Assembly (NCBI GenBank): GCA_963753955.1
Contig: CAVWEM010000008.1
Coordinates: 186,001 to 250,000, forward strand
Source: Methylumidiphilus sp963753955
GTDB taxonomy: Bacteria; Pseudomonadota; Gammaproteobacteria; Methylococcales; Methylococcaceae
Length of the DNA: 64,000 nt
Reading direction: 5' to 3'
Shown here: piece after piece, positions 22,812-32,891 of the stretch
Layout: every line of letters starts with the position of its first letter
Position numbering within the stretch: position 1 is the stretch's first letter
The notes under the pieces: generated by a model
What the model saw: the letters and a program-made list of their open reading frames with translations, nothing else
Databases searched by the model: none
Told to the model about the DNA's origin: nothing
Program-made: the position numbers and the translations under genes

Positions 22812-25471
22812 TTAATGCGTTGCATTTATAGCTGGATAGCTACCAGAGCGTAATATCGGGTAAGGCGGTGATGATTGCTGCAAGGTATCAACAGCTTGAA
22901 TCCTAAACTGATTCGCCGATGTACCCCATGAAATAGGTATCGTTTGAGTTCCAAAATAATATTCAGGGAATCCGACATTAACTCCCCATAGCTGGTCTCC
23001 GTTGCCTAATACCAGCCTTTTGTCCATGGCATACGAAAAGAGATTGTTGCCAGACTGTTTAAGGTACACGTAACTGATGGGTAGGGTGCCAGGCCGCACT
23101 AGCGCGATGATATCAAAGGAGGTATCCAAAACATCCACAATGGATGGCGTTACACCAGCCATGACGATCTGTGGCAAGTTACGTTGGGTGGAATTATAGA
23201 GCTTAAGCTACCAGTCACACTGTTATCAATGTAGGGTGACACTTGCGGGAAATTGCCGCTATTTATCAATGGGAAGTCATAAGCAGAAACAGATTGCTGA
23301 TTTACATCCGTAACACTCACAAGATATTGCCCATTGCCGTTACCCCATGAAAGTGGAATATCATTGGTGCCAAAAGCACCACGATCAAAATTCATGGTTT
23401 TCTTCCATATCTGATCACCATTAGGCAGTGTACCCACATGGATTAAACTAAAACTGAATAGGCTTGCGCCCTGCCCAAGAGTCACATCTTGAAGTGCATA
23501 TAAGCCCGGACGAACCAGCGCTAAAATATCGAACGAGGTATCGCTAACATCAATAATGGAAGGTGAAATGCCAACCATAATGACTTGAGGATATACCCGC
23601 GCTTCATCCATATAAAGCGAAGTTGAAGTTGGCTTGGCGATAGTGAAGCTTTGGGTGGCTTGGGATGCTGGGTTGTAGTTGGCGTTGCCCGCCTGGTTGG
23701 CGGCGATGGTGCATGCGCCTACCGCCACGCCTGTCACCGTGCTGCCGCTGACGGTGCAGATACCCGTGGTTGTCGAAGAGAAGACTACCGGATTGCCCGA
23801 CCCGCCACCGGTGGCGGACACCGTGCCGGTGCCGCCGACAACCACCGTCGGTGCCGCGCCAAAGCTTATCGTCTGCTTGCCCATGCCGATGTTAAAGCTT
23901 TGGGTGGCTTGGGGTGCTGGGTTGTAGTTGGCATTGCCCGCCTGGTTGGCGGCGATGGTGCACATGCCTACCGCCACGCCTGTCACCGTGTTGCTGCTGA
24001 CGGTACAGATGCCCGTGGTTGTCGAAGAGAAGACTACCGGGTTGCCCGACCCGCCGCCCGTGGCGGACACCGTGCCGGTGCCGCCGACAACCACCGTCGG
24101 GGCAGCGCCAAGGCTTATCGTCTGGTTGCCCATGCCGGCACCGATGTTGAAGCTTTGGGTGGTTTGGGGTGCGGGGTTGTAGTTGGCGTTGCCCGCCTGG
24201 TTGGCGGCGATGATGCACATGCCTACCGCCACGCCTGTCACCTTGCTGCCGCTGACGGTGCAGATGCCTGGGGTTGTCGAAGAGAAGACTACCGGGTTGC
24301 CCGACCCGCCGCCCGTGGCGGACACCGTGCCGGAGCCACCGACAACCACCGTCGGGGCCGCGCCAAAGCTTATCGTCTGGTTGCCCATGCCGGCACCGAT
24401 GTTAAAGCTTTGGGCGGTTTGGGGTGCGGGGTTGTAGTTGGCGTTGCCCGCCTGGTTGGCTGCGATGGTGCATGTGCCTACCGCCACGCCTGTCACCGTG
24501 CTGCCGCTGACGGTGCAGATGCCTGGGGTTGTCGAAGAGAAAACCACCGGGTTGCCCGACCCGCCGCCCGTGGCGGACACCGTGCCGGTGCCGCCGACAA
24601 CCACCGTCGGGGCAGTTCCGAAAGTGATCGTCTGGTTTTGTAGGGATGAGGATGTACAAGTGCCGGCCGCACAGGAGACTTCTAGAGTGTAACTGGCAGT
24701 CCCGGCATTACTTGCTGTGAATAGCGCCAAGTACGTCCCATTTGCGGACGGCGTGAATTGCATTTGGGCGGTATAACTTTTATAATAAATGCTGGTGCAT
24801 ACTGGATTCGTCCCAGAGCTAAGCGAAGGGGATGAAGCCAATGATCCGTCGGGTGCATATAGGTTTATACATAGATCGCTGGTGGCATTATTAGGAATAG
24901 TACTTGATACTTGGAAAAGGCCGCTGGTAACGCCCACAAAAGCGAAGGGATTTGAATCAGACGGTACGGGAATATTTCCGCTAACCGATATGTTGAGCGC
25001 GACATTAGCCGCGTCTGAAGGAGTCGGAGAGAGACGTTCCAACGACACCCCGTAGTTAACTGAACCCGTAGTAGCCTCAATTATCGTAAGGGAATATGAA
25101 CCGGTTGTAGTCAACTTTTGTTTTATTACTGCAGATTTATTTTTGTAGTATAAACTGGTGCATGCTGAGGCTATTTTCTTCAATGTTGGGTCGTAGAGTG
25201 TCAAACAGATATCCTGAGAGCCGCTGTTAATTCCCGTAGAAAGTTGCCAAGTGTCACCGCTACTGGCCTGGAAGGAGAATGAATCGGAATCGTTTGCGGT
25301 GTTTAGTGTGCAGTTAGTGCCTGCGTAGGTCTGCCCGGAGGTGCTAGGCACATTTGAAGCTGGCTCGACAGGGCAGTTGACAACAGTCCCCGCCAGCGAG
25401 GCCTGGGGGACGAGCAGGCAAACAAAAAACAGATATGCAAGAGCCAATGAGAAATTGATTGAAAATTTCAT
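22812..25471 (-). CDS. secreted protein with Ig-like tandem repeats (frameshifted near the C-terminus)
   Basis: The first frame starts at ATG 25471 with a signal peptide (MKFSINFSLALAYLFFVCLL ... SLAG). Two similar beta-rich N-terminal domains follow, then four 85-residue repeats (each with TVVVGGTGTVSATGGGSGNP and TVTGVAVG.CTIAANQAG), then a terminal domain beginning YPQVIMVGISPSIIDVSDTS. That frame stops at 23150, but a second copy of the terminal domain (LPQIVMAGVTPSIVDVLDTS) continues in another frame from about 23210 to 22812. One missing base near 23195-23215 would join them. The protein is probably exported and structural or adhesive. Confidence 0.75.
23640..24645. repeat. four tandem 255-bp coding repeats
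   Basis: Near-identical units of 255 bp (the outermost about 249) inside the secreted-protein gene. Most differences are single bases, which implies recent duplication or homogenisation. Copy number is likely to vary between strains and to be hard to assemble. Confidence 0.85.
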
Positions 25472-25638
25472 TATCCAATCCTCACATATAGATGTTAGGG
25501 AAGTCTTGTAGTTGGGTTGCATATAGAGCCGCAACCCAACACTACTGCCCAGGCTACCGAATGTTTCAAAAAGCTACTCTGATAGCCAGACATTTGTTAA
25601 ATGGGGTTGACAGCGGCCCAACGCGATAAGGCGTAATT

Positions 25639-25720
25639 CGTAGGGCGCATTGCGCAGCAATTGCGCCGCATGGCTGCGGTTCGACATTCGGCGGAATACG
25701 CTTCGCTATTCCGCCCTACG
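25639..25720. repeat. 82-bp repeat with CGTAGGGCG ends
   Basis: It begins CGTAGGGCG and ends CGCCCTACG, with internal palindromes (GCGCAGCAATTGCGC and GCGGAATACG..CTATTCCGC). It sits in the roughly 590-bp gap between the secreted protein and the MazEF remnant. I see no gene in the rest of that gap; the frames there lack any recognisable protein. Confidence 0.65.
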
Positions 25721-25990
25721 CGGGCTTGCCTGAGTGCCATTAGAACAGACGACAAAAAAATTTCAACTGAGCATTTCACTCTGGAATTGTTGGATATGTC
25801 TGCGACTGGACAAAGTGAGCCAAAGTGTCCAATGTTTCGAAGCCAACCCCAAGCGCGGTGCGGCTTCCAGCCCACAAATAGCCCCGAACATTGGACAAAA
25901 GAACGGCAAGCGGGAAGTCTAACAATCGAATTCGCCAACCATAGCGGAAGATTTTTTAGACAAAAAAGAATGCCCGCTCGATGGAAACGG

Positions 25991-26074
25991 CTACAACCTC
26001 ATTCCTAGCTGGATTTTAATCGCCTTTTCCACCGCCGGATCGAAGTCCACCCGCCAGACCTCACCGCGCCGCAT
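25991..26074 (-). pseudogene. MazF-type toxin remnant
   Basis: Twenty-seven codons beginning MRRGEVWRVDFDPAV, the conserved start of MazF/PemK endoribonucleases (normally about 110 residues), then an unrelated short tail and a stop. The ATG lies inside the end of the antitoxin gene, as in intact mazEF pairs. The catalytic remainder is gone. Confidence 0.7.
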
Positions 26075-26291
26075 TGCCCACGTCCCCCACCAGCGCCTCG
26101 CCCCACTCCAGGGTGTCGCGCTCGCGCTCCGCGTCTGCAGCCATGGCGCGGTAGCCGTCCGCGAGTTCGTCGTCCACAACATGCGGCCGTGCCAGATCTT
26201 CGAGAAAACGGCTGATCTTGCGACGGCCGACAACGCGCACAAGTCCGTCGTAAACCGCTTCGTCAATTGAGATTGTCATTCGCTTCTGCAT
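26061..26291 (-). CDS. MazE-type antitoxin
   Basis: A 76-residue protein starting at ATG 26291. The N-terminus is a ribbon-helix-helix-like DNA-binding segment (MTISIDEAVYDGLVRVVG, RRKISRFLEDLARPHV), then the acidic tail that wraps the toxin (YRAMAADAERERDTLEWGEA). It appears intact while its toxin is truncated, so it is an orphan antitoxin. Confidence 0.75.
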   Translation of the reverse strand: MQKRMTISIDEAVYDGLVRVVGRRKISRFLEDLARPHVVDDELADGYRAMAADAERERDTLEWGEALVGDVGNAAR

Positions 26292-26420
26292 GATTTCACT
26301 CGTTATACGTTTGCATATGTGCATTTGAACCGATATGGGGAAGCTGTAGGCACACTCTTTTTACGCGAGAGTGTAACTTAAGTTAATGGCTTTGACGCTC
26401 CGCGTGGGAACGATAGCCTC

Positions 26421-29400
26421 TTACTCTTTGACCTTAATCGTATCGGCCAATCCCCGATGCAAAATCCCGGTGTCATACATGCCCTCGGCCATGACCGGCG
26501 GCACGGTGTAGGTTCCGGCATTCAGCGGTTTCAAGCGGAATTCAAAATAGCTCTCGCCACCGTCCAAATCGCCGAAGAACACCACGCGGTCTTCCTGCAC
26601 ATCGATATAATCCGGTTCCCACAGGGGTTTGTCTTTGATCTCCAAAGATTTCCGCGAACCCAGCCCTTCCTCGCTCAAATCAATTTCAAACCCGCCAGGA
26701 AGGAGCATCACCACGGCGATATTCTTCATCGGTTTGTCCGGGTGCAGCCCTAGGCGGATATGCAGTTTATCCTGCAAATCCAGTTCGGCAGTCTTTTCTC
26801 CTTTCCCATTCAATATCCAGCGGTTGATCGTGAGTCCTTGGTTGATGGCGGCATTGGGCGGGGCTTTGTCGTAGCCGCGTTCGGTCAACTGGTAATACAG
26901 ATTCCAAACGCCTGCCCCGCGCACTTCCAGCGGAGTCATGGCCTGCTCCAGCACGGCACGTTTGACGGTCTGGCCTTGTAGCGCCAAGGGTTGCAAAGGC
27001 TGGCCGGCCACAATATCAAAGCTCTTGCCTGCTTCATGCTCGAAACGGCTCCATAGGCTGCCTAAGCCCAACAAGGCCAGCGAGCCTCGGAAGGAGTTGC
27101 TGCGCTGCTTGGCCAAGTCTTGGCCGAGTTCGAGCAGATAACGGCCAAATTGCGGGTCTTGCGTGTCCAGCAGTTCCGGGAAATGTTTGTTGAGCAGATA
27201 AAGGTATAGGCCCATCACCTCGGGGCTGTCTTGCATAGCCCACGGTATCAGCCCGGTTTTCTTCCACTGCCGCTGGAATTCGCCGAAAAAGCGGTCGGCA
27301 TCGGCATCCAGATGGTGGATCTTGTAGGCCGCGCCGAGGAAGAAGCGCACCCAGTTGACGGAGGTTCCGCCTTGGCCCCATTGCTGCTCCAATTCGGCCT
27401 CGAACGCCTTGAGCCGGTCGGCGACGTTCTGGCCGTTGCGGGCCAGCAGATATAGGGCATAGGCTTGGGCCTCATGTTCGGGCCAAGTGTAATGCGGTTC
27501 CTGGGTGTATTGGTCGGCGTAAGCCATGGCCCTCTCGAATATCGCATCCGAGGCTTTTTGGCCGCGCTCGCGGGCTTCCAACAGCAGATGCGTGGCGTAC
27601 ATCGAGTAAAACGGCTGGGCCGGGCTGGCGACTGACCACATCCCAAAACTGCCGTCATGCTTCAAACGGGTTTGCAGGATTTTTAAAGTACGGTTGAACA
27701 GCCTATCCACGTCTTGGGCCGACAAGCCGAGTTCGGCGTTGCCGCCCAACACCACCGCCGAGAAGGCCTGGCTGACCAATTGCTCGGTGCAGCCATAAGG
27801 GTAGTTTTTCAGGTATTCGACGAGGCCGCGCAGATATGCCGCAGGCGTCACCGACACCGCAAATTCGGCGTAGCGCTGCTCGTCGTAGACCATCCGTCGC
27901 AGATCCAGCTTGGCCGTCTTGCCGGCCTGCTGGTCGGTGATGCGCAACACGCCGTTTTGCAGCGTCGTCAACAGCGGCTGCGACGGGCGGATACTCATCT
28001 CCTCGCTGTAATTAGTCTCCTGTCCGCCGCTTTGGACTTGGTAACGCACCGCGACCGGCCCGAGCTTTTCTTTAGTCCTAGCTTTGAATCGCACCGTGCC
28101 GTCTTGGCCTGGGCCTAGCTTGAGGGTTTGCGGATTGGGCGACAGCCATTCCAAGGACTCGCCCGCCGCAACCGAAACTGCCAGCGTTTTTTCCCCGGCC
28201 TCGCCGGTGTTGTTGGCGACCAACACACCCATGTCGAACTCATCGCCCGGCGCGACGGCCAAGGGTTGCTGGGGCTGGATCACATAGGGGTTGCTGGCGA
28301 CGCTGCGGCTGACCGGCACGGCCAGCTTGCCGGCTGAGACGGCCACGGCCAGCACACGGATGCTGCCGTTGAAATAATCCGGCACCGGCACGGAAACGAC
28401 ATGCTCGCCCGGCGTGGCGTCGAGGATGCCCGACCAGAACGCCATGGGGGCTTTATGTTTGCGGGCGAACGGGTTCTTGTATTTGCCGAAAGTCTCGGCG
28501 TCTTCGTCGCCACCGGGGTTGGACAGCTTTTGCACCAGCGCGTAATCGGGCAGGATCATGTCGAGGATCTGGTGGGTCTTGGTCTGCAAGGCGCGTTTGC
28601 GGAAAAAGAAATCCAGCGGGGCAGGGTTGCGGTAATGGGCGAATTGCAGGATGCCTTCGTCCACCGCGTACAGCACGACTTTGGTGGCTTCCTTGACGGT
28701 GTAACGCACATCCAGGTTGCCACCGGGCCGCACCGTTGCCGGCACGTCCAGGCTCACGTCGTTGACATAAGCCTGGCGGGAAATGGCGAACGGCACCACG
28801 GCGGCACTGAGCGGGCTCATGTAAATTTCGCGCGAATCCAAGGAGCGGACGAAGGCCACCGACACATAGGCATTGCCGCGGGTATTTTTCGGCAGGGTGA
28901 TGCGATGGGTGGAGGAAGTGCCGGCGGCCTTGAACCACTGGCTGGCAATCACGCCGTCCTGCTCGATGGTGATCAGCCCCGCCCCTTGGTAGGGCGCGAC
29001 GATTTGCAATTCGATGTCTTCGCCGGGCTGGTATTCCGCCTTATTCAGCGTCAGGTTCAACTCGGCGTTGCGCTCGATTTTGCGCGAGACATTGCCGTCG
29101 CCGGCCACCGAATATGCCACGCGGTTCAGCTCCTCGCCTTGCGCGTTTTTGAACACGACGTAAAAGCGGCCTGGGTTGTCGGTGGGCAGGTCAAAGCCCG
29201 CTTTGCCGCCTGTCAACACGATCTGCGCGGTTTGGCGCGGCTCGTCACGCTGCACCGATTGGTAGGCGTAAAGCCCATCCTCCCGCTTGACCAGCGTGGA
29301 CAGATAGCGTTGCTCGAAAACCGCCGCCACGACGGTTTCCGTGTCCTTGGGTTTGAAATCCGGCCCGACGGCCAGCAGCTTTAAACGGCGCGAGCTGTTT

Positions 29401-32400
29401 TTGGCGATGTAATCGAGCGGGCCGTCGGCGGACTGGCCGAGCAGGAAGGTTTGCCTGGACACCAACGCGGAGGCGACATTCACCACCGAACGCCCCGCGC
29501 CCTTCTCGAAGCCTTCCCCGGCCAGCGCGATTTCAAATATCGGCTCGGCGATGGTGGCCAGCGGCAGGTCAAAAGTAGCCATGCCTTGCGCGTCAGTGCT
29601 GGCCTCGCCCAGTTCCTCGGGCGTCTGCGGAATATTGGTTTCCAGGCTGCCCCGGAAGCGGTAATCGGGAAATCCCGGCACTTGTCCCGACCAAGGCCGC
29701 ACAGTCATTTCCAGCTTGGCCGGATTGCCCGCCGCCGGGGTGCCGAACAGATTGCGCACGGTGACTTGGGCCTTGGCCCCGTCAGGCTTGATCCAGCCCA
29801 AGCCCAGCGCATTCAGAATCTCGGTCTTGACCTGCAAGCGATCCGGCTGGAACTCCTCGACACGCAACGTGGTTTGTCCTAAGGATTTTTTTTCGTCCTT
29901 CTTGGCTTTCTTGGCCGTATCGGCAAGGAAAAGCTCGACGCGATATGTTCCGGTCTTGCCAGCCTCGGGGCTGGCCCACGCAATTTCCTCAAAACCCGCC
30001 TCGCCGAAAGCGATGGTCTGCCGCCACACCTCCTGGTTTTCCGGGTCGGTGATGACGGCTTGCAGCGGAAGACCGGCGGGCAGGGTGGACCAATCGCGTT
30101 TGCGCAGGATCAGGCCAATGTGGGCGGTGTCGCCGGGACGGTAAATGCCACGATCCGAAAACAGGAAGGCATGGAGCGAATCCGCTGCATCGCGCAATCC
30201 ATCGATGTCAAAGCGCGACACGTCCAACAGCCGGTTGTCCCGCGAATACGGCAGGAAAGATAGGTCGCCGTCTTTTTCGGCCAGATAAACCGATGGCGCT
30301 TTTTCGTCCTTAAGCCCTAGCACCGACGGAAAGACCACCCGCCCTTGCGCATCGGTCTTCGCGGCAGACAGCGGGATGCCGTTCATGCCCAGCAGCGACA
30401 CTTGCGCATTGGCGACGGGCTGGCCGCTGCGGAATGACATGACGAACACGTCCTGGTGGCCGTCGGCGGCGGTTTTCACCAATAGGCCCATATCGGTCAG
30501 CAGGATTAGGCGCTGGTCTTTGATGGCGGCATCGTCCTCGCCCTCGCTGGCCTCTTGCCCCGGCGCGGCGGTCTCCTCGCAGCCCGCTTGGGCATCCTGC
30601 CCGTCTTGTGCTGCCTCAGAGGTGGCTTCGGTGTTGGTGGATTCATCCTGGGAATTTGTGGATGCGCAAGGCTCGGCGGTGAGGTCCGGTTTGTCCTTTT
30701 TCTCGGCCACCGACAGCAGGAACAGCCCTCGCGGCGGATAGCCTTGCTTTTGCGCGAAGCGGGCGAAATCGACGGCGAAATACTGTCGCTGCATTGCCTT
30801 GCCCGCAGGCAATGCCTCGTCGTAAGTGAATTTCTCGGCGAAATGTCCAATGGGGATTTTGAAGGAAGGATTCTGGAAGTCGCCACGGGTAAACTGGGCG
30901 AAGTGGTGCATATTGTGCGGCAGCATTCGTTGCAACACGACTTGCACCTTGTCCACGCCGCGCACCGCCACGCCCAGTTTCTTCGAGCCGGTCAGACTGA
31001 GTAGCGCGCCGTTGTGCAGAATCTTCAACTCGCGCTGGTTTTCCCCCAGGCTAAACAGAAAGCGGGCATCCTTGGCCAGCTTGAAGCCGTCCGCGCTGTC
31101 GATGCCTTTATTGACCTTGATGAACACTTGGCGTTTCTCTGGTGCCTGGAAAACCAAGTACTGGAGGGTCTTGTCCTCTTGGTTGGGATCACGCCAAACG
31201 AGCGGGAAAGGGGCGGATAGCTTGAGGGTGGCCGCATCCACTTGCTCGGCGCTTTGCCATTCCCCTATGCCTTTCTGCTCGCATAGCGGCGGGCGGTCAG
31301 GATTTTCCTCGCGGCAATCGGGCAATAGATAAGCCTCCACCGCTTTGGGCAAAGCCTGCGGCTCCTTCAACGGGGTGGTGGTTTGCAGGATCAGCAGCCG
31401 CTCGATGTCGCCGTCATCTTTGATGATGCTCTCGGTGCTGGCCGCGCTGAACTTCAAAAAATCTTGGGCGCTGGGGATGGCCAGGTTGTTGCCGAAATCG
31501 CTGCCCGCAGGTTCGCCGCCCAGGTTGGACAGCAAACCGGCCGCTACGCGGATAGACACTTCGCCCGGTTCGTCCGGGATGGCGATGGGGGCGGTCTTCA
31601 GGTAGGCGAGCCTGGGGTTTTTCTCGTCATAGGACAGGTCGAACGGTAGCGAGCGCACGTGGGAATCATTGAATGATTTGGCCGGCTCCACGCGTAGGCG
31701 GACGGAGGCGTTGGCCGCAAGGCTGTCTTTCTGCGGAGGATAGCTGAACTCCAGCGTGGCGGTGACGCGCTTGGTTTTGGGATCGGCGGGATCGCTGTAT
31801 AACTGGAGCTGGGTGACAGACCCAGACATCGCCGGGGTTTGCAGGATTGCGGTGACTTTGGGTTGCTCGAACGCCAACGGCGGAAACGCGGCGGCAGCGA
31901 CGGTGATTTCGTAGCGGGTTCCCGGCTTCAAGGCTTCGGCATGGACAGGGGTGAAAATCAGATCCGCGCCCGCCGCCGAATCGCCGTAAGCCCAGCGGCC
32001 TTCGATGGCGGGGTTGATCGCCACGCCGGTTTTGGCTTCCTCCCCTGCCGCCGTTTTTTTCGCCGATTCATTGAAATCCCGGCCTTGCAAGCGGACTTCC
32101 AATTTGCCCTCGTTCAATTGCGCAGCGAGGCCGGTCACGGTTGGCGGTCGCGGCGCATCAATCTTGTCCCAAGCGCTGCGCAGGACGGGAAGCTGGCAGT
32201 CGGCACCTTTTGCCAAAGTGGCCTCCGCGCCGGGAATGGGCTGGCCGTCTTTGTCCCGATCCAACAATCGCACCGTGCCGGGATTGACCTGCAAGCTGAG
32301 GCTTGTGTCCTGCGCCGGGCGCAGCAGGGATTCGGCGCGGACGACGATATGGGAACCGGAATAATCAGGTAAAGGCGGCAAGGGGTTTGCGCCTATCGTG

Positions 32401-32885
32401 CCTGTGAAGGAGGGCTTGTTGACCGGATAGTTGAAGTCCACAAAGGCTTCCAGTTGCCGCCGCGTCGGCGCTTCCAGAATGTCCCGCCAGTGACAATCCT
32501 GCCGGACAACCCTCAACATCGGGGTTTGGTAGTTTAAGACTTGAGGCTTGAGGGAATAGCCCTCGCGCAACAGGAGGCCCCGCAAAGAGACCGTCAATAG
32601 CGTCCCCGGCTGGAAGGTTTTTTCTTTGGGGACGAACACCAGGCGCGAGGGATCTTGCCAGTTCCATAGTCCTTCAATCGACGGCGACAACTGGGGAAGA
32701 TGGGCAGGCGGCTTGCCTAGCCCATCCAGCGGAGCGACTTCATCGGCAAAATTGACCGCCAAGACCGGCGTCCAAGCCCCATGGTTGAGCAGATAAACCG
32801 ACGGTTCGACGGACGTTTTTCGATCCTGGCAAGCCACAAGCATGGCCAGGAATACCGAAAGCAGGACAAGCCGGAAGTGTCCCAT
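26421..32885 (-). CDS. yfhM: bacterial alpha-2-macroglobulin, thioester type, lipoprotein
   Basis: A 2154-residue periplasmic protease trap. It starts with a lipoprotein signal (LVLLSVFLAMLVAC, lipobox cysteine at 19). The macroglobulin domains include the family stretch RDNRLLDVSRFDIDGLRD and FSDRGIYRPGDTAHIGLILR. The thioester motif CTEQ begins at Cys1699 (YPYGCTEQLVSQAF), so it should form the covalent trap. The C-terminal receptor-binding-like domain follows. Partner PbpC repairs peptidoglycan after attack; here the two genes are not adjacent. A lysine- and glutamate-poor, low-complexity stretch near residues 745-795 (rich in E, Q, A, T) is unusual. Confidence 0.93.
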   Translation of the reverse strand: MGHFRLVLLSVFLAMLVACQDRKTSVEPSVYLLNHGAWTPVLAVNFADEVAPLDGLGKPPAHLPQLSPSIEGLWNWQDPSRLVFVPKEKTFQPGTLLTVSLRGLLLREGYSLKPQVLNYQTPMLRVVRQDCHWRDILEAPTRRQLEAFVDFNYPVNKPSFTGTIGANPLPPLPDYSGSHIVVRAESLLRPAQDTSLSLQVNPGTVRLLDRDKDGQPIPGAEATLAKGADCQLPVLRSAWDKIDAPRPPTVTGLAAQLNEGKLEVRLQGRDFNESAKKTAAGEEAKTGVAINPAIEGRWAYGDSAAGADLIFTPVHAEALKPGTRYEITVAAAAFPPLAFEQPKVTAILQTPAMSGSVTQLQLYSDPADPKTKRVTATLEFSYPPQKDSLAANASVRLRVEPAKSFNDSHVRSLPFDLSYDEKNPRLAYLKTAPIAIPDEPGEVSIRVAAGLLSNLGGEPAGSDFGNNLAIPSAQDFLKFSAASTESIIKDDGDIERLLILQTTTPLKEPQALPKAVEAYLLPDCREENPDRPPLCEQKGIGEWQSAEQVDAATLKLSAPFPLVWRDPNQEDKTLQYLVFQAPEKRQVFIKVNKGIDSADGFKLAKDARFLFSLGENQRELKILHNGALLSLTGSKKLGVAVRGVDKVQVVLQRMLPHNMHHFAQFTRGDFQNPSFKIPIGHFAEKFTYDEALPAGKAMQRQYFAVDFARFAQKQGYPPRGLFLLSVAEKKDKPDLTAEPCASTNSQDESTNTEATSEAAQDGQDAQAGCEETAAPGQEASEGEDDAAIKDQRLILLTDMGLLVKTAADGHQDVFVMSFRSGQPVANAQVSLLGMNGIPLSAAKTDAQGRVVFPSVLGLKDEKAPSVYLAEKDGDLSFLPYSRDNRLLDVSRFDIDGLRDAADSLHAFLFSDRGIYRPGDTAHIGLILRKRDWSTLPAGLPLQAVITDPENQEVWRQTIAFGEAGFEEIAWASPEAGKTGTYRVELFLADTAKKAKKDEKKSLGQTTLRVEEFQPDRLQVKTEILNALGLGWIKPDGAKAQVTVRNLFGTPAAGNPAKLEMTVRPWSGQVPGFPDYRFRGSLETNIPQTPEELGEASTDAQGMATFDLPLATIAEPIFEIALAGEGFEKGAGRSVVNVASALVSRQTFLLGQSADGPLDYIAKNSSRRLKLLAVGPDFKPKDTETVVAAVFEQRYLSTLVKREDGLYAYQSVQRDEPRQTAQIVLTGGKAGFDLPTDNPGRFYVVFKNAQGEELNRVAYSVAGDGNVSRKIERNAELNLTLNKAEYQPGEDIELQIVAPYQGAGLITIEQDGVIASQWFKAAGTSSTHRITLPKNTRGNAYVSVAFVRSLDSREIYMSPLSAAVVPFAISRQAYVNDVSLDVPATVRPGGNLDVRYTVKEATKVVLYAVDEGILQFAHYRNPAPLDFFFRKRALQTKTHQILDMILPDYALVQKLSNPGGDEDAETFGKYKNPFARKHKAPMAFWSGILDATPGEHVVSVPVPDYFNGSIRVLAVAVSAGKLAVPVSRSVASNPYVIQPQQPLAVAPGDEFDMGVLVANNTGEAGEKTLAVSVAAGESLEWLSPNPQTLKLGPGQDGTVRFKARTKEKLGPVAVRYQVQSGGQETNYSEEMSIRPSQPLLTTLQNGVLRITDQQAGKTAKLDLRRMVYDEQRYAEFAVSVTPAAYLRGLVEYLKNYPYGCTEQLVSQAFSAVVLGGNAELGLSAQDVDRLFNRTLKILQTRLKHDGSFGMWSVASPAQPFYSMYATHLLLEARERGQKASDAIFERAMAYADQYTQEPHYTWPEHEAQAYALYLLARNGQNVADRLKAFEAELEQQWGQGGTSVNWVRFFLGAAYKIHHLDADADRFFGEFQRQWKKTGLIPWAMQDSPEVMGLYLYLLNKHFPELLDTQDPQFGRYLLELGQDLAKQRSNSFRGSLALLGLGSLWSRFEHEAGKSFDIVAGQPLQPLALQGQTVKRAVLEQAMTPLEVRGAGVWNLYYQLTERGYDKAPPNAAINQGLTINRWILNGKGEKTAELDLQDKLHIRLGLHPDKPMKNIAVVMLLPGGFEIDLSEEGLGSRKSLEIKDKPLWEPDYIDVQEDRVVFFGDLDGGESYFEFRLKPLNAGTYTVPPVMAEGMYDTGILHRGLADTIKVKE

Positions 32886-32891
32886 TGCGGA

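Noticed and set aside
23651..24643. A 330-codon plus-strand frame across the tandem repeats with a regular pattern
   Set aside because: It is the complement of the secreted protein's repeats; the periodicity comes from the 255-bp units, and there is no start context or family match.
23640..24645. Regular repeats as a possible CRISPR array
   Set aside because: The units are 255 bp, coding, contiguous and without spacers.
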